Below, piece after piece: positions 24,510 through 33,489 of a DNA stretch of 48,438 bases (its first letter is position 1; each line of letters starts with the position of its first letter). The DNA comes from Rhodospirillaceae bacterium CCH5-H10 (GTDB lineage Bacteria; Pseudomonadota; Alphaproteobacteria; Reyranellales; Reyranellaceae), in the NCBI GenBank assembly GCA_001557035.1, contig LSKJ01000047.1:1-48438 (forward strand). Direction: 5' to 3'. The notes under the pieces were generated by a model that saw nothing but the letters and a program-made list of their open reading frames with translations, was not told the origin of the DNA and did no database searches. The position numbers were made by a program, and so were the translations under genes.

Positions 24510-27500
24510 TCAGTCGCCGGCGAGCACTGCCGGCGTGTTGCCCGCGGGCCCCGCCGCCGCGACGTCTCCGAGCTTCACGGCCTGTAGTGTCGTGGCCTTC
24601 GGGTCGGGTCGGGTGAAGTCGTACCTCGCGACGCCTGCCACGCCCTGCGCGGAGACGCCGCTCACCAGCAGTTCGGCGCCGGTGGTGGTGCTGGTGGTCG
24701 CCACGCGCACGCCGCCGGTTCCCTCGAACGGCGCGAAGCTCGCGATCTCGCGGAAGTCGGTGTGATGATGATGCGCGGGATTGTGCAGGTACATCGCGGG
24801 CCCGCCATCGAGCGCCGATCCGCTGGAATAGACCTTCACTTGCGCGCCGTCGGCGAGTTGGCCGACGATGATGCGCTTGGCGCCGCCGAGATTACCCGCC
24901 AGCCAGCCGGTCGCCAGCGAGACGCCGCCGCGATAGTCGTCGCCGAACGGCTTGAAGCTGACGGTGGTCGCCGGCTGCGGTGACGTGACCGGCGTGTCGC
25001 CGATCTGCTTCAGCAGGGGGAGGACGAACACCTTCACCTCCGCGGTGCTTCCCGGACCGGGCGCCGCGACGATGCTGTTGCGACCTGTCGAGAAGTCGAC
25101 GAAGCCGGTGGCGAGGGTGACGCCGGAGGAATCGCCGGCAAAGGGCGCAAAGGACGTGAAGAGCGCCGGCACCGTTCCGGGCTTCGGCAACCGGGCGCCG
25201 TAGACCTTGATCTCGCTGGCGAGGCCCGGGCCGGACCCCACGATGATGTTGTCGGACGTCTCGCCATCGATCTGCGCGGCGGCCACGCTGATGCCGCCGC
25301 GTGCATCGGAGCCGAAGGCCTGGAAGCGCGCCAGTTCGGTCGAGTAGGCGGCCTTGCCGGCCTGCGCCTTGCCCGAGTAAGCGACGACCTCGGGCGCATG
25401 GTCCTTGCCGGCGCCGACCACCAGGTCGAGTACGCCGTCGCCGTCGATGTCGCCCAGCGCGACGCTGACGCTGCCTTCGTAGCCGGGGAAGGGCGTGACG
25501 GTGGCGATCGGCTTGTCGCCGTTGCCATCGAGCACACGCACCGTGGTGGCCTTGCCGCTGCCGCCCGGCACGACGACCGCATAGGCCGAGATGGCGGGGA
25601 TCACGTTGACGAGCGCCATCAGCCCGTTGTCCTCGTGGTTGAGGCGATGGCAATGCATCACATAGAGGCCGATGAAGTCGTCGAAGCGCGTGCGCATCGC
25701 CATGTAACCCGGTTCGACGACGGTCTCGTCGGGCATCATCACCGGCGCAGGCACGTTGGCATTGTCCACGAAGAACTGGTCAGGGCCGGTGCGAAGGCCA
25801 ACCGTCGGGTCGTTATAGGCCGTCACCTGGAAGTCGTTCACGTGCACGTGGATCGGGTGCTCGTCGTTGTTATGATTGAGGAACTGCCATTCCTCGATCG
25901 AATTCAGTCGCGCCTGTATCAGGGGCATGTTGGGGAAGGCAGCGCCGTCGAAGGCGTAGGTGAAGGACTTGGCGTCGGACTTGGTCACGAGGTCGTTGAG
26001 GAAACCACCCTTGATCAGGATCTTGCGCGTCACGTCGGCGCGTGCCCGGGACAGGTCGGTGAAGGGGGTGCGGCCGCCCAGCTTCTGGCCCTTGGCGAAC
26101 GGCACCGTCACGCCGGGCCCCGATCCTTGCGGCGCCGTCGCGCGCGCCAGCACCTGCGTCGGGAACACGAAGAATCCGTCGGCGTAGCTGATCGCCGAGG
26201 GCAGCACGGTGAGGCTGCCCAGAACCGCCGGCGGATTCTCGCTGCCGTCGTTCGTGTAGAGAACGCCTGGCATGGTCATCGTCCGGGCGCCGCCGCCGCG
26301 GTCCGGCATATCGAGGACGAGATCGCCCTTGGCCGGCATGGTGACGGCGATGGCGAAACGGCTGGCCGGCGGGATCAGCAGCCGCGTGCCATTGTGGGTC
26401 GGCGGATGTTCCACCGCGCCGTAGGGTTCGCCATCCTGGCCGACGATGGCAATCGGCGGATGCCGGCCTGTCGCAGTCTCCGTGAGCTGCACGTTGATGT
26501 AGGCGATGTCGCTCACGTTGGAGAGCACCCAGATCTCGGTCTGGCCGGGCTTGCTCCTGACGACAGGCTGGAACTGCCCGTTCACCGTGAACTGCATGTC
26601 GCGCTTTTCGTCGGGCAGCGCAGGATCGGCTGGCATGTCCATGTCGGTCCGCCCATCCGCTGCCCTGAAGCTCATCAGGTTGGTCGGGATGTACTGGAAC
26701 GCGCCGCGCCGGTTGTTGATCGAGAGCGGGCCTGCGTACCAGATGGTGGCGTATCGCGTGCCCTTCTTCGTCTCGGTGAAGTTGGTGGGCGTCATCAGCG
26801 GACGATAGGTGCCCTTGGCCAGCTCGCCCTCCTTGGGCGGCGTGATCGTGCTCACGAATTGTGGCCAATACGGATTGTTGAGCTGTGCGCTGCCGCCGGC
26901 GCGATCGAACACGTAGTTGTACTGCAGCATCATGTTGCGGATCGGGATGCGCTTTTCGGTGACGATCGGCAGGCCGCCATCGAGACGCCCGATCGCCAGC
27001 AGGCCGACCATGCCGAAGTAGACATGCGCCGTCGTCAGCATGTGCAGGTGGCTGTGATACCAGTAGGAGCCCTGCGGGTGTGCTTTCGGGATGTCGTAGG
27101 TGAATGTGTTCGACGTTCCCGCCGGCATGTGCAGCATCACGTTGTCGGCGTTGCCCTTGGGACTTACGTGCAGGCCGTGCGTGTGCAGGTTGAGGGGCGA
27201 CTCCGCGAGCTGCTCCGGGTAGATCGGCACCGTCTTGTCGTTGGCGACATAGGCCGGGTTGTAGAAATCGCGGATGGTGAGGCCGCTCAGGCCGTTCTCG
27301 AAATGAACGATCAGCCGTTCGCCCGGAAAGACCTGCAGAGTAGGGGCGGGATAGAGATTCTTGCCCGATTTCCGTCCGTCGGACGCCGTCCCGCGCACGA
27401 GTTCATAGTTGAGCAACAGGAAGTTCTTCACCGGCTTGGCAACCGTATCGAGCTTCACCTCGCCCTGGGCCGCCGAAAGCCTGACTTCGAGCACGCCGTC

Positions 27501-27656
27501 CCGGGAGGCCAGAACGACCGGCTCGCGTAATTCCGCCCTGGCCGGGCGTGGCGGGAGGGGCTGTGCTTGCGCGTCGGACGTCGGTGCGGCGGTGCCCAGC
27601 ATCGATACGGCAGCCGTGGCGCCGACGAGCAGACCGCGTCGTTGCAGTTCCTGCAT
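24510..27656 (-). CDS. Tat-exported multicopper oxidase fused to FG-GAP/VCBS-like repeats
   Basis: A 1048-residue protein. The N-terminus has a twin-arginine signal (LQRRGLLVGATAAVSML). The copper motifs are H158-T-H160 (LNLHTHGLH), H201-S-H203 (YWYHSHLH), HPIHVHVND near residue 610, and HCHRLNHEDNGLM near 680 (type 1 copper, axial Met). That makes a complete three-domain laccase or bilirubin-oxidase-like enzyme. Residues from about 700 to the end hold repeated units of the FG-GAP type, including a calcium-loop-like DIDGDGVLDLVVGAG and several GGISVAAAQIDG or GGVSLATGW strands, probably a beta-propeller. GGGGAGAGG precedes the ATG. It converges with the patatin gene (5-base gap). Likely an extracytoplasmic oxidase of phenols or metals. 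Confidence 0.9.
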   Translation of the reverse strand: MQELQRRGLLVGATAAVSMLGTAAPTSDAQAQPLPPRPARAELREPVVLASRDGVLEVRLSAAQGEVKLDTVAKPVKNFLLLNYELVRGTASDGRKSGKNLYPAPTLQVFPGERLIVHFENGLSGLTIRDFYNPAYVANDKTVPIYPEQLAESPLNLHTHGLHVSPKGNADNVMLHMPAGTSNTFTYDIPKAHPQGSYWYHSHLHMLTTAHVYFGMVGLLAIGRLDGGLPIVTEKRIPIRNMMLQYNYVFDRAGGSAQLNNPYWPQFVSTITPPKEGELAKGTYRPLMTPTNFTETKKGTRYATIWYAGPLSINNRRGAFQYIPTNLMSFRAADGRTDMDMPADPALPDEKRDMQFTVNGQFQPVVRSKPGQTEIWVLSNVSDIAYINVQLTETATGRHPPIAIVGQDGEPYGAVEHPPTHNGTRLLIPPASRFAIAVTMPAKGDLVLDMPDRGGGARTMTMPGVLYTNDGSENPPAVLGSLTVLPSAISYADGFFVFPTQVLARATAPQGSGPGVTVPFAKGQKLGGRTPFTDLSRARADVTRKILIKGGFLNDLVTKSDAKSFTYAFDGAAFPNMPLIQARLNSIEEWQFLNHNNDEHPIHVHVNDFQVTAYNDPTVGLRTGPDQFFVDNANVPAPVMMPDETVVEPGYMAMRTRFDDFIGLYVMHCHRLNHEDNGLMALVNVIPAISAYAVVVPGGSGKATTVRVLDGNGDKPIATVTPFPGYEGSVSVALGDIDGDGVLDLVVGAGKDHAPEVVAYSGKAQAGKAAYSTELARFQAFGSDARGGISVAAAQIDGETSDNIIVGSGPGLASEIKVYGARLPKPGTVPALFTSFAPFAGDSSGVTLATGFVDFSTGRNSIVAAPGPGSTAEVKVFVLPLLKQIGDTPVTSPQPATTVSFKPFGDDYRGGVSLATGWLAGNLGGAKRIIVGQLADGAQVKVYSSGSALDGGPAMYLHNPAHHHHTDFREIASFAPFEGTGGVRVATTSTTTGAELLVSGVSAQGVAGVARYDFTRPDPKATTLQAVKLGDVAAAGPAGNTPAVLAGD

Positions 27657-27717
27657 GTACCTCTCCCCAACCAGCGCGGATGCTAGGTCGGAACGTCTAT
27701 GCAGGCAATGCAGCCCG

Positions 27718-28590
27718 TCAGGCGGTCGTCGCCTGCAGCGTTTTCGTCTCGTCGAGTTTGTAGGGCGGCTTGCTGAGTTCCTTCGGTGAGAGCGTGAAGA
27801 ACTCGACGCCGGTTTCAGTGATGCCGACCGAATGTTCGAACTGGGCGGAAAGCTGCTTGTCGCGCGTGATCGCGGTCCAGCCGTCGCTCAGGATCTTCAC
27901 CTGCCAGGTGCCGGCATTCACCATCGGCTCGACGGTGAAGAACATGCCGGGTTTCAGCACCGGGCCCGTGCCTTTCTTGCCGTAGTGCAGGATGTTCGGT
28001 GCGTCGTGGAAGATGCGACCAAGTCCGTGGCCCGAGAAGTCGCGCACCACGGAATAGCGCTGCGCCTCGACATAGGACTGGATGGCATGGCCGATGTCGC
28101 CGACATGGCCGCCGGGCTTGGCCGCCGCGATGCCGCGCATCATCGCCTCGTAGGTGACGTCGCACAGGCGCCGCGCCTTCACGCTGACGTCGCCCGCGAA
28201 ATACATGCGGCTGGTGTCGCCGTACCAGCCGTCGAGGATGACGGTGACGTCGATGTTGACGATGTCGCCGTTCTTCAGCCGTGTGTCCGACGGGATGCCG
28301 TGGCAGACCACGAAGTTGATCGACGTGCAGATCGACTTCGGGAAGCCGCGATAGTTCAGCGGGGCCGGGATCGCCTTGTGATCCAGGATGTAGTCGTGAC
28401 AGAGCGTGTTCAACTCGTCGGTCGTGACGCCGGGCTGGACGTAGGGCGTGATGAAGTCGAGGGTCTCGGCGGCCAGCCGGCCGGCGCGGCGCATGCCGGC
28501 GAAGCCTTCCGGGCCGTGCAGCTTGATGGTGCGCTCGTCGCGGCGCCAATAGTCGGCGCTGTCGTCGACGATTTCGCGGGAATTTGTCAT
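27718..28590 (-). CDS. map: Methionine aminopeptidase, type I
   Basis: A 290-residue pitta-bread metallopeptidase that removes the initiator Met from new proteins. The five metal ligands fall in the standard places: Asp in VNIDVTVILDG, Asp in YGDTSRMYF, His in FSGHGLGRIFHD, Glu in FTVEPMVN, and Glu in QFEHSVGITE. The substrate-binding VCHGIPSD motif is present. Compared with E. coli Map it has a short N-terminal extension (about 20 residues) and a C-terminal tail of about 25 residues. Transcribed alone; the gap to the divergent CinA-like gene is 112 bases. Other map genes may exist elsewhere. Confidence 0.95.
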   Translation of the reverse strand: MTNSREIVDDSADYWRRDERTIKLHGPEGFAGMRRAGRLAAETLDFITPYVQPGVTTDELNTLCHDYILDHKAIPAPLNYRGFPKSICTSINFVVCHGIPSDTRLKNGDIVNIDVTVILDGWYGDTSRMYFAGDVSVKARRLCDVTYEAMMRGIAAAKPGGHVGDIGHAIQSYVEAQRYSVVRDFSGHGLGRIFHDAPNILHYGKKGTGPVLKPGMFFTVEPMVNAGTWQVKILSDGWTAITRDKQLSAQFEHSVGITETGVEFFTLSPKELSKPPYKLDETKTLQATTA

Positions 28591-28702
28591 GCGCCCTATT
28601 TGGCATGCGATACGGCCGGTAACAAGGCCGGGCCGACAGCTTGGCCCATCGTCCCGTGTCCGCTAGGGTCCTGAAACCACACGATAATTACGCAGGCCCC
28701 GC

Positions 28703-29464
28703 ATGTCAGACCCGGCAAAAATCGTCACCGCCTGCATCCTCGTGATCGGCAACGAAATCCTGAGCGGCCGCACCCGCGATTCCAACATCCAGTACCTCGC
28801 CACCGAGCTGGGCAAGCTCGGCGTCCGCGTCATGGAGGCGAGGGTCATACCCGACGTCGAGGCGACCGTGGTGGCGACCTTGAACGAGGTCCGGGCGAAG
28901 TTCGACTATGTCTTCACCACCGGCGGCATCGGGCCGACTCACGACGACATCACCGCGGACTGTATCGCCAAGGCCTTCGGTGTCGGCATCTCCGAGCATC
29001 CGGAGGCGGTTGCACGCATGACGAAGCACTATGGCGACCCGGCCCTCTTCACGCCGGCCCGGCGGCGCATGGCACGCGTCCCGCATGGCGGCGTACTGGT
29101 CGACAATCCGGTCTCGGTGGCGCCGGGCTTCCAGATGGAGAACGTCTTCACCTTCGCGGGCATCCCCAAGGTCGCCGAGGCGATGTTCCAGTCGATGAAG
29201 CACCGGCTGGTCGGGGGCGTACCCGTCGTTTCGCGCACCGTGCGCACAAATCTCCCCGAAGGCATCATCGCCGAGCCGCTGGGCGCCCTGCAGCAGCGCT
29301 ACGAGGATGTCGACATCGGCTCCTACCCGGCGTTTCGCAACGGCAAGCCCAGCGTGTCGCTGGTCCTGCGCGGCACGGATGATGCAAGGCTGGCCGCGGC
29401 GGCGGTCGAACTGATGGAAACGATCCGCGGCATGAACGGCGAAGCCGAGGAGTTCGTGACCTGA
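28703..29464 (+). CDS. CinA/MoaB-like molybdopterin-binding domain protein
   Basis: A 253-residue cytoplasmic protein matching the N-terminal (COG1058) domain of CinA. It has the opening ILVIGNEILSGRTRDSN, the FTTGGIGPTHDDIT motif and FTFAGIPKVAEAMF. The C-terminal nicotinamide-nucleotide amidase domain of full CinA is absent, as in many alphaproteobacterial stand-alone proteins called competence/damage-inducible protein A. Related domains hydrolyse ADP-ribose or bind molybdopterin; activity here is not certain. It is followed by the inverted-repeat element at 29474. Confidence 0.88.
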   Translation: MSDPAKIVTACILVIGNEILSGRTRDSNIQYLATELGKLGVRVMEARVIPDVEATVVATLNEVRAKFDYVFTTGGIGPTHDDITADCIAKAFGVGISEHPEAVARMTKHYGDPALFTPARRRMARVPHGGVLVDNPVSVAPGFQMENVFTFAGIPKVAEAMFQSMKHRLVGGVPVVSRTVRTNLPEGIIAEPLGALQQRYEDVDIGSYPAFRNGKPSVSLVLRGTDDARLAAAAVELMETIRGMNGEAEEFVT

Positions 29465-29473
29465 CGATGATTC

Positions 29474-29535
29474 AAGGATCCTTCGCTGCGCCAATGAAAT
29501 AGACGGTGTCATCCTGAGCGCAGCGAAGGATCCTT
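29474..29535. repeat. Inverted repeat with 17-bp arms, dispersed-repeat type
   Basis: AAGGATCCTTCGCTGCG (29474-29490) is the exact reverse complement of 29519-29535. The inner part, GTCATCCTGAGCGCAGCGAAGG (quoted as GTCATCCTGAGCG followed by CAGCGAAGG), matches in style the small dispersed intergenic repeats known from many proteobacterial genomes. It lies between the CinA-like and permease genes, can form a long hairpin, and may act as a terminator or mRNA stabiliser. Confidence 0.7.
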
Positions 29536-29563
29536 GTCTTCTTTTCGAGACGCGAGCCGTCGC

Positions 29564-30628
29564 GTGAGAGTGCTCGGCCGGCACGTTGCGTCGTGGTCCG
29601 CGCTGATCGCGATCACCGTGCCGGTCACCGCATTGATGCTCTGGTTGCATGCCCCGGCGGCGCTGATGCTGGGGCCGCTGATCTCCGGCATCGTCTTCGC
29701 CTCATGGGGCGGCAAGGTGAACTATCCCGTACCCGTGTTCGGCGTGGCGCAAGGCATCGTCGGCAGCATGATCGCGAAGATGGTGCCGCTGTCGATCGTC
29801 GGCGACATACTGGGCCATTGGGCACTGTTCGGCGTCGGGGTCGTCTCCGTCGTGGCGGCGAGCACGCTGGTCGGCTGGCTGATGACCCGCTGGCAGGCCC
29901 TGCCGGGCACGACGGCGCTGTGGGGCGTGAGTCCCGGCGCCGCCTCGGTGATGACCTACATGGCGGAAGCCTATGGCGCGGACATGCGCATGGTCGCCTT
30001 CATGCAGTATCTGCGCGTCGTCATGGTTGCGGTCGTGGCCGCCGCGGTCGCCCGCTTCTTCGGCGCGGCGTCCCAGCACGCCCCCGACGCGATCGTCTGG
30101 TTTCCCGAGGTTGCCTGGCTGCCGCTCGTCGAGACCGTGGCGCTGGCCGGCGTTGGATCCTGGCTCGCGCGCGTGTTCCGCATTCCGGCGGGCGCCTTCC
30201 TGCTGCCGCTGGTCGGCGGCATCGTGCTCACGCATCTCGGCCTGCTGCGCCTCGAACTGCCGACCTGGCTGCTGGCCGGTTGCTATGCGCTGGTCGGCTG
30301 GAACGTCGGCCTGCGCTTCACACGCGCCCTGCTGGTCGATGTGCTGCACCAGCTTCCCGGTATCCTGCTCTGCATCTTCCTCATGCTGGCGATGTGCGGC
30401 GCGGTCGCGGCCTTCATGGTGTTGGTCGCCGGAATCGATCCTCTGACGGCCTATCTCGCCACCAGTCCCGGCGGCGCGGACTCGATCGCCATCATCGCGG
30501 CGTCGACCGACGTCGACGTCTCCTTCGTGATGGCCATGCAGACGGTGCGACTGCTCGTCGTCCTCTTCGCCGCGCCCTATCTCACCAGGATCATCGCCGA
30601 CCGGATCGGCGGCGCCCGCAACGGATGA
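29564..30628 (+). CDS. AbrB family membrane protein (putative ammonia monooxygenase-type permease)
   Basis: An integral-membrane protein of about 354 residues with roughly ten hydrophobic segments arranged as an internal duplication. Each half contains a Gly/Pro-rich loop: LMLGPLISGIVFA, PGAASVMTYMAEAYGADMR, LLPLVGGIVLTHLG and SPGGADSIAIIAAS. This duplication marks the Gram-negative AbrB family, probably transporters and often misnamed after ammonia monooxygenase. Start uncertain: TTG 29534 lies inside the arm of the inverted repeat, so GTG 29564 is given; GTG 29570 is also possible. Substrate unknown. Confidence 0.82.
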   Translation: MRVLGRHVASWSALIAITVPVTALMLWLHAPAALMLGPLISGIVFASWGGKVNYPVPVFGVAQGIVGSMIAKMVPLSIVGDILGHWALFGVGVVSVVAASTLVGWLMTRWQALPGTTALWGVSPGAASVMTYMAEAYGADMRMVAFMQYLRVVMVAVVAAAVARFFGAASQHAPDAIVWFPEVAWLPLVETVALAGVGSWLARVFRIPAGAFLLPLVGGIVLTHLGLLRLELPTWLLAGCYALVGWNVGLRFTRALLVDVLHQLPGILLCIFLMLAMCGAVAAFMVLVAGIDPLTAYLATSPGGADSIAIIAASTDVDVSFVMAMQTVRLLVVLFAAPYLTRIIADRIGGARNG

Positions 30629-30655
30629 GGCTGCCGTGTCGGCATTGCTTCGAGG

Positions 30656-31963
30656 TCAGGTGTTCGCCGCGCGGTGCACCGTCTTGGCGCGGACCGCCAG
30701 CAACTTGTCGATGCGGCGGCCGTCCATGTCGAGAACTTCGAAGCGCCAGCCGCCCACGACGACGGAGTCGCCTTCCTTCGGCAGGCGCCGCATCGCGGCC
30801 AGGATCATGCCGGCGGCGGTGTGGAAGTCGGCGGTATGCTTGACGGTGATGCCGAGCAGCTCGATGAGTTCGTCTGCGGGCATGATGCCTGCGATCAGCC
30901 AGGAACCGTCGTCACGCTCCTTTGCCTTGGGCTCGGCCGGGCCTTCGTCGGTCTGGAAGGTGCCGACGATCGCCTCGAGGATGTCGGCGGTCGTGACGAT
31001 GCCCAGCAGCTCGCCGTATTCGTCCTGCACCAGCACCATGTGAGCAGGTGAGTTCTTGAGCGTGTCGAGCACATCGAACCCGTCCATCGTGTCGGGCACG
31101 ATGGGCGCCGGCCTGACGAGGGCGCGCGGGTCGGCGCTGCCGTCGCGGATGAAGGCGTCCAGCAGGTCGTTCTTGCGGACGACGCCGGCGGCGTGATTGG
31201 CGGCCGGATCCCAGGCGACCAGACGCGAGTGCACGCTCGACTGGACGGTCTGCAGCAGGGCCTGCGGTTCGAGCGACAGGTCGACGAGGTCGAGCTCGTG
31301 CCGCGGCGTCATGATGGCGCGGGCCGGCCGGTCGCCGAGCCGCATGACCGCGCTGATCATGCCGCGTTCGCGCGGCTCGATGACGCCGGAGGATTCGCCG
31401 TCGGCGATCAGCGACTTGATCTCGTCGGCGGTGACGGCCGAGTCGCCGCTCTGCCGGCCGCCCAGCAGGCGGAGAATCGCCTTGCCCGAGACGTCGAGGA
31501 GCCAGACCAACGGGGCGGAGATTCGGGCCAGCATCGTCATCGCGGGGGCAACTGAAGCGGCGACGGCTTCTGCGTTGCGGAGCGCAATCTGCTTCGGCAC
31601 CAACTCGCCGACGATCAGCGACAGGTAGGTGATGAGGGCGACGACGCCGCCATAGGCGAGCGGCTCGGCGAAGCGCAGCGGCAAGCCACTGTCGACCAGC
31701 ACCGTCGTGAGACGCGCGCCCAGCGTGGCGCCGGAAAAGGCGCCGGCCAGGATGCCGACGAGGGTGATGCCGATCTGCACGGTCGACAGAAAGCGGCCGG
31801 GATCTTCGGCCAGCCGCATCGCCGCCGCGGCGCCGCGCGAGCCGCCATCGGCCATCGCCTTCAGCCGTCCGCGCCGCGCCGAGACGACGGCGAGTTCCGA
31901 CATCGCCAGGATACCGTTGATGAAGATGAGAACGATGGCGATGAGCAGCTCGATATAGACCAT
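30656..31963 (-). CDS. CNNM/CorC (hemolysin C)-type membrane protein with CBS pair
   Basis: A 435-residue protein with three parts: a DUF21/CNNM membrane domain with three to four helices (residues 1-195; LIAIVLIFINGILAMSELAVVSARRGRL is abbreviated as INGILAMSELAVV), a CBS-domain pair (about 210-330; RAIMTPRHELDLVD, HMVLVQDEYGELLGIVT), and a C-terminal transporter-associated CorC domain (about 345-430). The family exports or regulates magnesium and cobalt; hemolysin is a legacy name. The CBS pair probably senses nucleotides. It is transcribed alone, with 121 bases to the divergent amidase gene. Confidence 0.9.
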   Translation of the reverse strand: MVYIELLIAIVLIFINGILAMSELAVVSARRGRLKAMADGGSRGAAAAMRLAEDPGRFLSTVQIGITLVGILAGAFSGATLGARLTTVLVDSGLPLRFAEPLAYGGVVALITYLSLIVGELVPKQIALRNAEAVAASVAPAMTMLARISAPLVWLLDVSGKAILRLLGGRQSGDSAVTADEIKSLIADGESSGVIEPRERGMISAVMRLGDRPARAIMTPRHELDLVDLSLEPQALLQTVQSSVHSRLVAWDPAANHAAGVVRKNDLLDAFIRDGSADPRALVRPAPIVPDTMDGFDVLDTLKNSPAHMVLVQDEYGELLGIVTTADILEAIVGTFQTDEGPAEPKAKERDDGSWLIAGIMPADELIELLGITVKHTADFHTAAGMILAAMRRLPKEGDSVVVGGWRFEVLDMDGRRIDKLLAVRAKTVHRAANT

Positions 31964-32084
31964 CGCTTCAGTCTATCTGCACTTCGGGTCCGAACGAAGG
32001 CGGCCCCGGTGCGGGTTTTGCAAGGAGACGAACGAGAGAATCCGCCTCAAACCCATCCCTCGAAAATCGTGTACCTTCGCTCCC

Positions 32085-33476
32085 ATGACCGCATTGCATG
32101 ACATGACCGCGGGCGAGCTGCTCGCCGCCTACAAAGCCAAGTCGCTGTCGCCCGTCGAGGCGACCGACGCCGTGATCGCCCGTATCGAGGCCTGGGAGCC
32201 GAGGCTGAAGGCGCTCTACGCGCCCGACTTCGAGGGCGCACGCAAAGCCGCGAAGGCCTCCGAGGGGCGCTGGCAGAAGGGGGCGCCGCAAGGCGCGCTC
32301 GACGGCGTGCCCATCACCATCAAGGAGAACATTGCCACCAAGGGCGTGCCGGTGCCGCTGGGTACCGCCGCGACCGATCTGGTGCCGGCAGCGGCCGATG
32401 CGCCGGCCTCGGCGCGCGTGCGCGAGGCGGGGGCGGTGATCCTCGCCAAGACCACCATGCCCGATTACGGCATGCTCTCCTCCGGCCGCAGTTCCTTCCA
32501 TCCGCTCACGCGCAATCCGTGGAACCTCGACTGGAATCCCGGCGGCTCCAGTGCCGGTGCGGGCGCCGCGGCGGCGGCCGGCTACGGACCGCTGCATCTC
32601 GGCACCGACATCGGCGGCTCGGTCCGCCTGCCGGCAAGCTGGAACGGCATCTTCACGCTGAAGCCCAGCCTCGGCCGCGTGCCCGTCGATCCGCCATTCT
32701 TCGGTCGCGCCATCGGGCCGATGACGCGCACGGTCGCCGACTCCGCGCTGCTGATGGCCGAGCTGACGAAGCCCGATGCGCGCGACCACATGAACCTGCC
32801 GCCGGCCGACATCGACTGGAACGCCGCGCCGCTGTTGCCCAAGGGCCTGAAGATCGGCCTGCATCTCGACGCTGGCTCCGGCCTGCCTGTCGATCACGAA
32901 GTGAAGGAAGCGATCGAAGCGGCGGCCAGGCTGTTTGCCGACGCCGGCGCGCATATCGAGCCGGTGGCGCCGTTCCTCTCGCCCGAGATGCTGCACCTGC
33001 AGGACCTGTTCTGGCGTGTGCGGAGTTGGGTCGATTTCTCGGCGCTCTCGCATGCGAAGCAGGCGAAGGTACTGCCCTTCATCGCCGACTGGTGTCGCGG
33101 CGGCGCCGACGTCTCCGGATCGCAGGTGATCCGCGGCGTGAACAACTACATGGCGATCCGTGCCGCCACGACGCGGGCGACGCAGCCCTTCGACTTCGTG
33201 CTGTCGCCGGTCTCGCCCGTACCGACCTATCGCGCCGAGTGGGAGACGCCCACCAACGACGTCAACCGGCCGCTGGAGCACATCTCCTTCACCATGCCCT
33301 ACAACATGAGCGAACAGCCGGCCGCGTCGATCAACTGCGCCTACACGAAGGATGGCAAGCCGATCGGCCTGCAGATCTCCGGCCGCCGCTTCGACGATTC
33401 CGGCGTGATGCGGATGTCGAAGTGGTTCGAGAGCGTGCGCGGCGCCCAGAAGAAGTGGCCCGAGCCGCCGAAGTAA
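32085..33476 (+). CDS. Amidase of the amidase-signature family
   Basis: A 463-residue cytoplasmic amidase. The Ser-cisSer-Lys triad is visible: Lys in VPITIKENIATKG (about residue 80), the first Ser in NPGGSSAGAGAA (about 156), and the nucleophile Ser in LGTDIGGSVRLPA (about 180). Family members hydrolyse carboxylic amides to acid and ammonia. It heads a plus-strand run with the FAD-dependent dehydrogenase (13-base gap) and the racemase-like gene, converging on a TRAP transporter, which suggests catabolism of an imported amide or acid. Confidence 0.93.
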   Translation: MTALHDMTAGELLAAYKAKSLSPVEATDAVIARIEAWEPRLKALYAPDFEGARKAAKASEGRWQKGAPQGALDGVPITIKENIATKGVPVPLGTAATDLVPAAADAPASARVREAGAVILAKTTMPDYGMLSSGRSSFHPLTRNPWNLDWNPGGSSAGAGAAAAAGYGPLHLGTDIGGSVRLPASWNGIFTLKPSLGRVPVDPPFFGRAIGPMTRTVADSALLMAELTKPDARDHMNLPPADIDWNAAPLLPKGLKIGLHLDAGSGLPVDHEVKEAIEAAARLFADAGAHIEPVAPFLSPEMLHLQDLFWRVRSWVDFSALSHAKQAKVLPFIADWCRGGADVSGSQVIRGVNNYMAIRAATTRATQPFDFVLSPVSPVPTYRAEWETPTNDVNRPLEHISFTMPYNMSEQPAASINCAYTKDGKPIGLQISGRRFDDSGVMRMSKWFESVRGAQKKWPEPPK

Positions 33477-33489
33477 GGCGCGCGACCTC

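Noticed and set aside
25398..27530. Very long open frame on the plus strand opposite the multicopper oxidase
   Set aside because: It is a shadow of a high-GC gene: low-complexity Arg/His/Val/Gly composition, no motif, no ribosome-binding site, while the minus strand encodes a full set of copper motifs.
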